A stretch of DNA of 64,000 nt from Takakia lepidozioides (Eukaryota; Streptophyta; Takakiopsida; Takakiales; Takakiaceae), in contig CM060733.1 in assembly GCA_030704615.1 (NCBI GenBank), positions 4,216,001 through 4,280,000 on the forward strand. The letters run 5' to 3'. Of this stretch, positions 21,718 through 31,420 are shown piece after piece. The notes below the pieces were generated by a model. It made no database searches, was not told the DNA's origin, and saw nothing but the letters and a program-made list of their open reading frames with translations. The first letter of the stretch is position 1, and every line of letters begins with the position of its first letter. Made by a program: the position numbers and the translations under genes.

Positions 21718-22217
21718 NNNNNNNNNNNNNNNNNNNNNNNNNNNNNNNNNNNNNNNNNNNNNNNNNNNNNNNNNNNNNNNNNNNNNNNNNNNNNNNNNNN
21801 NNNNNNNNNNNNNNNNNNNNNNNNNNNNNNNNNNNNNNNNNNNNNNNNNNNNNNNNNNNNNNNNNNNNNNNNNNNNNNNNNNNNNNNNNNNNNNNNNNNN
21901 NNNNNNNNNNNNNNNNNNNNNNNNNNNNNNNNNNNNNNNNNNNNNNNNNNNNNNNNNNNNNNNNNNNNNNNNNNNNNNNNNNNNNNNNNNNNNNNNNNNN
22001 NNNNNNNNNNNNNNNNNNNNNNNNNNNNNNNNNNNNNNNNNNNNNNNNNNNNNNNNNNNNNNNNNNNNNNNNNNNNNNNNNNNNNNNNNNNNNNNNNNNN
22101 NNNNNNNNNNNNNNNNNNNNNNNNNNNNNNNNNNNNNNNNNNNNNNNNNNNNNNNNNNNNNNNNNNNNNNNNNNNNNNNNNNNNNNNNNNNNNNNNNNNN
22201 NNNNNNNNNNNNNNNNN
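21718..22217. other. Assembly gap (500 N)
   Basis: Exactly 500 unknown bases, probably a fixed-size scaffold gap. It hides the 5' end of the Ulp1-like gene and the inner edge of the right TIR. Confidence 0.99.
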
Positions 22218-22469
22218 GCGGGGGTTACAGGGAACTGGCGGACTGCTGGAAGCGGCGGACTGGTGTCGCAGAACGAGGACGCAGGGGCGCGACGACGCGC
22301 CTGGGGCGACGACGCCGATGGGATGAGGGCGGGGTGGGGAGGGATTGACCGAGCCCAGCCGGCTGCCTTTCGATGTCTGCCGGAGGCGAAGAACCGGCGG
22401 TACGGGTGTCAGGGCTGGACCGTCCTGACGCGCTTGCATTAAGTTCTTACATTATTCCTATTATCTTCC
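22218..22469 (-). repeat. MULE right terminal inverted repeat
   Basis: Read on the minus strand from 22469 it starts GGAAGATAATAGGAATAATG and follows the left TIR to GGGTTACAGGGAACTGG next to the gap. It is followed directly by the target duplication AAAGGAAAC. Confidence 0.92.
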
Positions 22470-22645
22470 AAAGGAAACCTGGGAGCGACAGAGGGGGGAA
22501 AATTAACCCCCTTTCATTTATGGGCCATGAGACCTACAGGACGATCAACGCCCAGACGAACGATCCCACACACAGGGCAGCAGGGCAGCGGGTTTGAACC
22601 CCGAACCACCAGGGCGACGCACTGTCTCGCTGTCATCGGACGGAG
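22470..22645 (-). repeat. SINE-like dispersed repeat (copy 1), interrupted by the MULE
   Basis: From AAACCTGGGAGCGACAGAGG to AGGGCGACGCACTGT this matches the unit at 62523-62712 (same ends, similar middle). On the minus strand the repeat starts with CGCCC(T)...GTGG and GGGTTCAAACCC, like pol III A and B boxes. It ends GTCGCTCCCAGGTTT plus a T-rich tail. The A/T-rich run at 11,920-11,951 left of the MULE looks like the rest of that tail, so the MULE landed inside the repeat's tail. Confidence 0.6.
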
Positions 22646-23254
22646 CGATGGCGGAGAGCTCCGCAGGATCCCGTGTGTGGCTATGGTCTTAGCCCCTCCG
22701 TTTTCTCTCGATCTCTTTGCCCCTGGGCCTGCGATGGTTGTCCCCTCTGCATTACAGGTTTCCTTCCTTCTCTGTTTCCTCTGTTCGCTCGTTAGCTTTT
22801 CTTCATGGTCTCCAAAGCTTTAACACTGCATTTCCTTCTATGATCCGCAAGAGCATCACCCACTCAACCCACTTCTTTAAAACAAGGATTATGTGCATGC
22901 GATTTGCCATGACCTTCCCAAGCCCCCCAGTGTGCGAGAAATCCAACTAGGCTAAATACTCAAGTCCTTCATACATTCTGGTCATGGGTAACAACCAATC
23001 CCCGCCATGTTCCAACTCTTTGCCTCTTCTCAGCAACAGATTGATTGTGCACACCCTGACCAAGACATTACAGTTATTATTCAAGCTCTAAGGCATCCAT
23101 ATCTGCGTAGCAATGGAGAACAACATGCTTACATACGGAAAGTAACTGATTGAAGGCAAAAAAAAAAAACCATACTCAAGGCATCAGTGACCGCTGTGTC
23201 AAAAAGGAAACAAACAATGAAAAGGACTGCAGCCTAGACCACCATCTATGCAAA
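22646..23254. other. Intergenic or intronic, no gene seen
   Basis: No domain or splice-consistent exon was found on either strand. Two overlapping plus frames (22527-22950) have no recognisable features. If the minus-strand TPR/MYND gene continues, its SET-core exons should lie here or beyond the MULE; I do not see them. Confidence 0.4.
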
Positions 23255-25739
23255 TCAAGGAGGCCCAATGTTGACAACAAGTTTGAAACTGGTACTGGCA
23301 AGCAGACTAAGTACACAATTTGCTGACACACAGCAAACAAGCCACCAATTATTGGAACAAGTTCCACACCTGCATAGTAAACAGTTAAACCTGAGAATAA
23401 TGGAGAAGGTCTCACTCACAGTGCAGTTCAGACAGACAACACCAGTACATCCAGGAAAGGGTATAACTGCTTTCTCCACTTCCTGTAGTCTTTGCCAAAT
23501 CACTTGTACAGCTCTTGTTACAAAAAATGCACCAGCATAAGCGGTTTGACAGCCATAGGGTAGAGCTAATACGTTATGATAATGCCATGTGACTGGCTGG
23601 GATGGAAGTGATCTGCACAGAGAGCACATCTCAATGTAAACACTCGAGAAGCTCAGAGTAGCAAAGTCAACCATCTTGAACCTGATGTCAGTGGCACTAA
23701 TACTGAGGGTCTGCCCACCCTCACCTCTCTGCATGCTTCTCTCACTCGCTCTCTCTCTCGCTCTCTTCCCTGCACCCAGGCTGTCGGCATGCGGACAAGT
23801 GGCTCTGTGAGCACCTTAATGGAAGTTGCGGGAAAATAAGTTTATACCTTCAGCTGAGTTGCGGGGATAAGCTAAACCCTGGTAAGTGCAAACCTCACAA
23901 AAGGCAGCGGGATTGTAAGTTTCCCCGCGTGTTCAAATGGTCGTAAGGCTATGGCAAGCCAACGTTCACATGAGTACGTTTCTCTCTATCTCTCCCATGA
24001 CCAGTTAGGCATAGAACTTCCCTGAACCTATTTCCAGTCTGTGAATGGGTGAGGACCATGAGTGAGAGACAAACCTGTGGCATGCCAATCACAGCTTTAG
24101 TTCAAAGACGGCCTGCTCAACAAGTGCCTGAATCTTGCTGGAAGCGGCCTGCCGGTCTGCCGGAGGCAATAATGTTTTAATGCAGTTGCAGGATCTCCTC
24201 CCTCCAGTGCAGATACCTCGGCTCGATATGGCTCGTCAGCCACCACCATATCTCCCACTGCCAACACCTTCATCACACATAGCTGTAAATACACACCAAC
24301 ACATTGAGAGAAAGGGGGGGGAATGAGCAAGGGGGAAAACTGTGCTTGGATAAACGTCACGTTTGCTGTTGATGTACATACAGCCCTCCAGAAAGACTTA
24401 CCTTCATCAGCAAAGTATGAGTCAGTTCCCCACTGTCCATTTTCTTCCCTGGTTGCTGCTGTTGCTGGGAAGTGGTCAGGGGACGAAGCCTCATTGGGCT
24501 ACTCCTAGCCTCCTGCATCTCTAGCTGCTGCGCTTTGGTAGTTATGAGGCGCTGTATCTTTTCCAATGCCATCGGCCTATCTCGTGGACAACTACATTTT
24601 CCAGTGTTCGCAAAATCAGAAGAGAGTCCCACCAAAGCACCAAACATCCAATTTTGCAAAAAACACTACTAGATATTTGAACGCGACAAAACTTCCCTCC
24701 CCCAATCAAGAGAATGACGGCAGGAAACTTAAATATGCAGGAGGACGAAATAGGGACAGCGAATCCTCCCTGCAGTGGAATCTCTGCTCTAAAAGGGAGG
24801 TGTGGAGAATTTGGATATGTGACGACAAATCCATCCCTCATCAATTAACGAATCCACTGGAGTAGCTGAAACCAAGTTGCCACAGGAAAGTCCAGCCAGG
24901 TGACATGAATGTGTCACCATAATTTAATTCTGATTAGGACGCAGAAAATTGCTTATTCCTTAGATGAAAACTGGACTGACAATGCCATGCATCTTGCCAA
25001 CGCACACTGACCTGATCAAGGCAAGACGCAAATGCCGTAAGGCTTTGCCTGCATCACCCACGGCCAGTGCCGCGCTCCCAGCTCTGTAGGATAGATCGGC
25101 AGCCCGCGCATCAAATCTCTCGACACTGCCAACCAGACCTCTGGACTGATCCATCGCAGAGTTCTCGGGATCGTCAATTCCATCAGAATTCACGTTGGAC
25201 ATGTTCGGAGCAGAAGATTTTACTTCTTGATTATCAGAATTCCCCCACCACTCTCGTAGGGTTTCTGACGGAGACTTGTGAGGATACATGGCATGAAGGT
25301 CCCCATCGCCAACACCCGATCCGCTCAAGAGCCCGGTCTGAATATTCATTTCTGTACCATTTACATTGTGCTCAACATGTGAAGAGGAAGTCGAGAGTTT
25401 CCCGGAAGACGTGTTTGTTGCTTGAGCAGACAGGACAGAAGGGCTCAGAGGAGAAGATACAGAAAGAGGAGCCGAAGCAATTACAGAGAGATGGCGAGAT
25501 GCACAAGCATACTCCACATTGGCAATCGCTCGGTCAACCTGGCGAAGAAGTGCATCTGGGCCAGACAATGGCGATGGTGCAGACGAGGGAGAGCAGCCCC
25601 GCCTGCACCCCCATGGCTGGCCCCTCCTCTCTGGTTGCACGCTCACATTCACAGAGAGAAGAAGGAGACACATCCACTTCAGTTCAGTCATCCATTTCAT
25701 CCCACGTTCATCGACAGGATGTACTGAAAATGCATCCAT
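23255..25739 (-). CDS. TPR and MYND-finger protein, 5' portion (possibly SMYD4-like SET-MYND)
   Basis: The first exon runs 25739-25012 (ATG context GAAAATGCATCC read in reverse). Its end encodes ADLSYRAGSAALAVGDAGKA, a tetratricopeptide helix pair. A phase-2 splice joins exon 24591-24402 (SCPRDRPMALEKIQRLITTK), then exon 24282-24217 (KVLAVGDMVVADEPYRAE). That last motif matches the start of SET domains in SMYD proteins, as in GD-x-V-x-x-EEPY. Near 23685-23550 the frame reads MVDFATLSFSSVYIEMCSLC, RSLPSQPVTW and LPYGCQTAY. Near 23440 it reads FPGCTGVVCLNC, together suggesting a MYND zinc finger. TPR, SET start, then MYND is the order in SMYD4, a putative lysine methyltransferase. The rest of SET is not visible, so the gene may be truncated by, or spread across, the adjacent SINE and MULE. 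Exon ends after 24217 are uncertain. Confidence 0.5.
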
Positions 25740-26473
25740 CCATAGTGCTAGTCGGATGAATTAGTCGAGTATTGTAAAACCGCCCGGTACCCACGAGACA
25801 GGACGAATCTGACTGTTTTCAACGGTCAAGATTGGCAGGGCTTGCATGTACTCCATGCATTTTTAAGATTTTTTTTCTTTGTCATTTTTAAGATTTTGAT
25901 GTTTCAGTTACAACAAAAATCCCTTTTCTATATATGTGTTATATCATGTTACTGGTCCCCAGCCATAACACTAGAGAGGGTAAGTAGACTGTAGTAGAGA
26001 CAAAGAACATTTCCTAAGTATCTACAGTCTCACCTACCTACCTCGGGGCTGGTGCTGCAAAGTCCAACAAAGGTAAGGTATGCAAGGTGGACCCTCTCAA
26101 CGTGCTCAAAGGACACCACAATCCGTGATCGCCCTCTGCACTTGGGCTCCAAAGCTCCAATCATCTCTTTCCATAGCCTGGAGTGCATCAGTGCCTAATT
26201 GGACAAGAGAAAGTGTGCGGGTATGAGAGTCTACGGATTCAATCTTTGAACGACGACTTTCAAACACTTGAAGATATTTCTAACAACACGTGGGATCCTG
26301 CAGTATCTGAGTATGTAGGGCGATGATCCATAAGGGTGATGTCCGTGTTTCCACAATTCCATTCTGAACTCACTATCCTACTTCCTCTCTCCAGCACAAC
26401 TTGCAGCGCCCGAATTCATGAGAGCTGTCACGGTGCCTCGAGAAAGCTTGCAAATTTGCACGTAATTATAACC
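25740..26473. promoter_or_regulatory. Divergent intergenic region between the TPR/MYND gene and the P450
   Basis: The two genes point away from each other, so the ~730 bases should hold both promoters. A TATA-like TCTATATATG lies at 25929-25938 and a perfect CACGTG (G-box core) at 26287-26292, about 180 bases before the P450 start. No other element was identified. Confidence 0.4.
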
Positions 26474-28423
26474 ATGCCGCTGCTCAAGAGCTTGGGCTTC
26501 CTTCCTGATGGGACAGTGCTGGTGGCATCAACTGTGGTGGGACTGATGCTGATCTGCTCTGCTCTACCACCTACTGTCTCCACCATACTTGTTCTGTTGA
26601 TTGTGGTTCTGGCGGCTTTGGGCAGCACCCGCTTCCCCTTGTTGCGTCCATTTCTGACAGGGAGCGCTCCGCTACCACCGGGAAGCATGGGGCTACCATA
26701 CTGGGGAGAGACCCTGGACTATATCAGATCTTTTAACACACCACAGAACCCAGACGAGTGGTATGATACGAGGAGGAAGAAGCATGGGAATATGTTCAAG
26801 ACCTACATTTTTGGCAGCCCGAGCGTGGTCCTGCTGGGCCCGGCTGCCAACAAGTTCATCCTCACCAACGACAGGGACCTCTTTGACAACAGCTGGCCCA
26901 AGGCAGCGCGGATGTTGGAGGGCGAGCATGCTTTACCTGTGGCACTGGGTTCCGAACATAAACGCATTAAGAGAGCTGTACAACTGTTTTTGGGGACTGA
27001 GCGTCTCAAGACTTTCGTGGGCCGATTCGAGGAATTGATTGTAAACCACTTTGACCACCATTGGGAGGGTCGTGACCTCATTCGAGCTCACCCTGATCTC
27101 AGGGCTCTCACTTTCTCTGTATCTGCTAATCTATTCATGAGCATCGATCCCCAAAGCCATGCCATGGAGGTCTTCAAGAGCAATTACGATAAGTTAGGTC
27201 CGGCTCTCTTTGCTGCCCCCGTCGACCTGCCTTGGACGTCATTTGGCAAAGGCATGAAGGCGACTCATTTTTTGCGCAATGGGATATTTGAGGAGATCAA
27301 GAGGCGACAAGCTCGGAAGGTAGAAAACGGAACAGCGCGGTCAGCCAGTAATTCTGTTGCTGTCAAGGACATGCTGGACGTTCTCATGGAGTATACGGAT
27401 GAAGAGACTGGGTTGCACTTCAGCCCTTCCCAAATTGCACAGAACCTAGTGGTAAACATACTCGCAGGACAAGACACAACTGCCGCGTCTCTGATGGTAA
27501 TTGTCAGGTACCTGGCTCTAAGTCCGAATATTCTGGCAGAAGTTCGGAAAGGTTAGTCTTCCCTCTGCTAGTCATCTTTCAAGTTAAGCTTTAGCTCCCT
27601 TGACATGAACTCGCTCTGGACCTCTTAAATGTTTCACATGCAGACTCCACAGTGCACTCAAACTTGCAATTAATACAGAAGAAGATGGCCAGCGCCGCTG
27701 TCCTGAATTCCGCTCCTGAAGCCTGTAAACAGTTGAGTCTAGTAATCATGTCTAATTGCTGTGTGCAGAATGCAAAAGAGTTCGTGACTCAAAGAAGCCC
27801 GGGGAGCCCCTTACATGGCAGGAGGTCAAGAGCTTGCATTACCTGAACAAGGTCCTCTCTGAAGGACTGCGAATTTCTGCACCCATTTCATATGGTGCCT
27901 TTAAAAAGGCCAAGTACGATATTGTCTACGAGGGTCGTCTAATTCCCAAGGGCTGGCAGGTCTGCATCTGCACACAGTTTACTGTTTCATGGCTTGCCAA
28001 AATCTAGGGTTGTCCGAGTTCTCCACTTCCTTGAGAGATTTTCTGTTTCTTTTTGTTTCATCTGTTGTGCAAACCTACCTCACCCTGGCTCGACCTTACT
28101 CAACACGTATGCAATGGATGCAGGTGAATTACAACATGCGCCAAACACAGAACAAAGCAGAGTTCTTCCCGGACCCTCAAATTTTTGACCCATCCCGGTT
28201 CAATGAGCGCCCTGATTCGTATTCCTACGTACCTTTCGGGCAAGGAGTGCGGATGTGTCCTGGAAATGAGTTTGCAAAATTGATGATGCAGATATTTCTG
28301 TACCACTTGGTTCTGAGGTATGACTGGGAATTGGTGAATCCGAAGGAGGGCATTAGGCTGGCATTTATCCCGAGCGCCGAGGAGGGATTACCTATCGCCC
28401 TTAGGCCCGCTTGTCTTGTTTAA
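26474..28423 (+). CDS. Cytochrome P450, CYP85 clan (CYP716-like features)
   Basis: Three exons, 26474-27551, 27769-27959 and 28124-28423, join in frame to 522 residues with GT-AG introns. The start at 26474 (AACCATGC context) is preferred over in-frame ATG 26336 because it gives an N-terminal hydrophobic anchor (residues ~12-55) and normal P450 length. Landmarks: the proline-rich hinge LPPGSMGLPYWGETLDYI; I-helix AGQDTT (331-336, oxygen activation); K-helix ExxR as EGLR (391-394); DPSRF (445-449); heme loop FGQGVRMCPG with Cys468. LPPGS-x-GLP-x-GETL and FGSPSVVLLG-x-AANKF resemble CYP716, whose members oxidise triterpenes. CYP85-clan relatives also handle brassinosteroid and abscisic acid intermediates. 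Substrate is not deducible. It should sit on the ER membrane. Confidence 0.9.
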
Positions 28424-29990
28424 TTTCGCTCTCGTGGGAAAAACGACCTATTGCATCGTGGATGATTCCTGTCAGCTCGCAAGACACCACCTCGAGGATC
28501 CAAAATCGGCGGTATCTAGATTTACACCATCGCATTCTAGCTGTTTTCGTCACTTTCACGCCACTCCGACATGCTTGTCTGGTTGCACTTGGGTATCAAC
28601 CCGAGCACGAACGGACCGTATTGCGATTCGATTTATGCTTCTGAGTTGTCGGCAAACAATGATCTTGGCTAGAAGAAACTCTAAACCTACTTGATAGTGT
28701 GATCAATGTCACTTCTAGATTTGCAGTTGGGTGAAATATGCCCCAGATGCCTTGAATTGTTAAGCAGCGTCGTTCCTGCACATAATCTTATCATCTCTGG
28801 CTGCCAATCGCATATTTACTACCATGATCCAGATTCTAGAACAGTTTTATTTCAACAGATGTTCTCACCGATTTTCACATAATCAGTTGAGCACCTGACG
28901 CTGTCAGATGATCATCAAAACTTTATCGATCTTGTGGAACGTTACGACTTTTTCTACTCTACCATCATGATAAGGGATTCGACAATGTCATCATCAATTT
29001 GTCACCTCAACCAATCTAATTGGGCAAAACTGCAAGAAGATGCATCAGCAATAGAGTTCCAGTTAGCATGTGAAAGATCATGGCAAAACTCCACATTGGA
29101 AATTGTACATAGTTTCACGTAGCCCCTGGCCATGATAATGCCTATCACACTGACAGTGGCATCTCGCGGTGTTGTGATCGCCATGGCAAGAGAATGTAGC
29201 AAATGTTCCGTTCCTGGTGAGCAAAGTCAAATCTTCATGGCTGAATAAGTTTTGGTAGAGCTGACACTTGATTTCTTATAATTCGGAGAAGAGGTATTCG
29301 TAGTATCTCCTCAAGTAATTGCTCTGTTGAGATTTTTAAGTGGACACTCAATCGTCTATCACATGGTCTACAGAGGGGTAGGTGCATGCATAGATCTCCA
29401 TTGCCTTGCTGCAACTTATACCTGCTGGGGCATCATTAGTGAAGAGCACTTCTGGATAAACTCACCAACGTACTTCTGGCCGTCCAGCCTACTTGGAGCG
29501 ATTTGGAGCCAGTTGATAGAGACTTTTGATTCCAAAACAGCTGATACATGTGCAGACAACACTATGAACTGTCAAAGCACATGGTTCTCAATAACAACAA
29601 CATCCCTCCAGCAACTCGCCAAGAGACTGTCAGGAATTCAAATGCCGAGTAAGGGGAGAAAGATGACAAAGAACAACATATTTTGTCAGGCACATGATCA
29701 AGAAACATTACATCATCTTAGGCAAACAAAGGAGGTTGCATAACTGATCCCAACACAGAGATGTGCACCACCAGAAAGTCGACACTGGCGTACAAACAGA
29801 TGTCTGATACAACCCAGAAAGATAATCTTCCGCCATCAACCTCAGACCCACAGCTTATTTGCAAAATTGAGGATTAAAAAATGTCACCAATTTCCTTTAC
29901 TGGCCACTGAGGGAAACCACAAGAATGCCAGATTGGCAGCCTATATTACACGGGGGAGGAATCCCTTCTATGTTCAATCGATCATGACTT
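28424..29990. other. Intergenic, 3' ends of the P450 and LHCB genes converge
   Basis: No domain-bearing frame is present. A 138-codon plus frame (29327-29743) has no recognisable motif and biased, non-coding-like composition. The stretch probably holds the two 3' UTRs and spacer. Confidence 0.6.
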
Positions 29991-31420
29991 TCAAGAAGAG
30001 GGGGTGAAGTTGGTGGCATAAGCCCAGGCATTGTTGGCAACTGGGTTGTCCAAGTGGTCCAGCAAATTCTCCAGGGGTCCCTTGCCAGTGACAATAGCCT
30101 GCACAAAGAAACCGAACATGGAGAACATAGCGAGTCTTCCATTCTTCAGCTCCTTCACCTTCAGCTCTGCAAGAGTCTCAGGGTCATCAGCGAGCCCGAG
30201 GGGGTCAAAGTAGGTTCCACCAGGGTAAAGATCGCCACCATCACCAACACCAGGGAGACCATTGATGCGGAAGCCCTCTACAGCTCCCATGAGCACAACC
30301 TGTACAGCCCAGATGGCAAGAATGCTCTGTGCGTGAACCAGATTGGGGTTTCCAAGATAGTCGAGTCCTCCATCAGTAAAGATCTGAGATCCAGCCTTAA
30401 ACCACACTGGCTCCTTCAAGGTCACGCGTGTGTACTTCTGCAAAACTTCCGGTAGAATGCAGCCCAAAGCTCCAAGCATAGCCCACCTCGAGTGAATGAG
30501 CTGCAATGCGAAGGTCAGCGAGTTAGTCATCCTCACATAAAGCCCATCACGCTGCTATGACACCTAACTGCTTGGAGTTATCATCACAACACCCACCAGA
30601 ATGCTTGAGTGTCCCCCCGCACATTAGGACCAAAAATCTATCTGCGAAGGGGCAAGGAGATGTTCTATTGAAAACGTACCTCAAGAGCACGGTTCTTGGC
30701 AAAAGACTCAGGATCAGCTGACAGGCCTGCGGTGTCCCAGCCATAGTCTCCCGGGAACTCACCCTTCAAGTAACTGGGGGTTTGTGCAGAGAATGGTCCC
30801 AGGAACTTGGGACGATCGGGGCCGTACCAGTAATCGGCACTCTGCTCATATCAAAATACCAAACATACGTGCCACAACGTCAGAATGCCCTCGTATCATG
30901 TATAGATTGAAAAAGGAGACAGCAGTGGAGATAAAGTAAGGCGTGGCCCCAAAAATCAGGTACGAGACGCAGCGCAACGAAGACCATCCCCTGCAGCAAC
31001 TCGTGAGCTATCAATTACCAAAAATACGATACATAGGAAACAAATGCGATGGGAATATCGATGATTTCAAAAGAATCCGCATTCGAGTGGGTAAAGGCCG
31101 ATACAGCCAATGCACTCATTCCTACTAGAAACCTCCACAATTTTCCTTCTGACAACAGGGTCTCGCAACCTGACAAGACTGTACTCATGAACCATCGCAA
31201 CTTTTTCTTTCACGATCAGAAAGTAGCAATGTGGAGGTTCTCCTGCACTCTCTGTGAAGAAAATCACCACAAAGACAAGGGAGTATAGGGGGTGCTTCCT
31301 CACCATGGAGACCTTGGCCTGGCAGGCTGGGAGCCTCTCACGCAAGGCATTCTTGGTTGCAGTGGCACCAAAGAAGGTGGACCGGCTGACACTGGAGGAC
31401 GTAGCCGCAGCAGCTGCCAT
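29991..31420 (-). CDS. LHCB3: Major light-harvesting chlorophyll a/b protein of PSII, LHCB3-like
   Basis: Three exons, 31420-31304, 30841-30680 and 30500-29991, join in frame to 262 residues. Residues 1-39 are a Ser/Ala-rich chloroplast transit peptide. The mature start [10 protein letters not shown] contains the LHCII trimerisation motif WYGPDR (44-49). Helix 1 has [16 protein letters not shown], with the conserved E and R that bind chlorophyll; helix 3 has [20 protein letters not shown]. Several residues favour LHCB3 over LHCB1/2: [19 protein letters not shown], the C-terminal [10 protein letters not shown], and no phosphorylated RRT segment at the N-terminus. The protein binds chlorophylls a and b and carotenoids in the thylakoid and, as LHCB3, would sit in moderately bound trimers. 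Its 5' flank carries a G-box next to a CCAAT box. Family assignment is very secure; the LHCB3 subtype is likely. Confidence 0.93.

Larger units (their letters stand above)
11952..22469. mobile_element. Complete Mutator-like element (MULE) with transposase and Ulp1-like protease gene
   Basis: Inverted terminal repeats begin at 11952 and 22469; the outermost 25 bases are identical, and similarity runs about 250 bases. The element is flanked by a perfect 9-bp direct repeat AAAGGAAAC (11943-11951 and 22470-22478). Nine-base target duplications are the hallmark of Mutator-family transposition. Inside are a MULE transposase (+, 14829-18300), TGTAACCC satellite arrays and a Ulp1/SENP-type cysteine protease gene (-, 19646 into the gap). 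The genes converge. Plant MULEs that captured Ulp1-like genes (Kaonashi or KI-MULEs) are known; this appears to be an algal counterpart. A 500-N gap (21718-22217) hides part of the right end. The perfect duplication and similar TIRs suggest a young insertion, although this copy's transposase is mutated and would have needed help in trans. Confidence 0.9.

Noticed and set aside
21324-22439. 371-codon frame crossing the gap
   Set aside because: Two-thirds of it is N; the right part is only the TIR. The true coding part is the KGDT repeat of the Ulp1 gene, which ends before the gap.
22590-22625. tRNA gene on the minus strand at the B-box-like GGTTCAAACCC
   Set aside because: The A- and B-like boxes are nearly adjacent and no cloverleaf forms; the sequence is a dispersed repeat.
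26336-26473. Upstream P450 start at 26336
   Set aside because: It adds 46 polar residues before the membrane anchor, unlike the family; 26474 has the better context.
29327-29743. 138-codon plus-strand protein
   Set aside because: No domain, no splice context and atypical composition in the 3' intergenic region.
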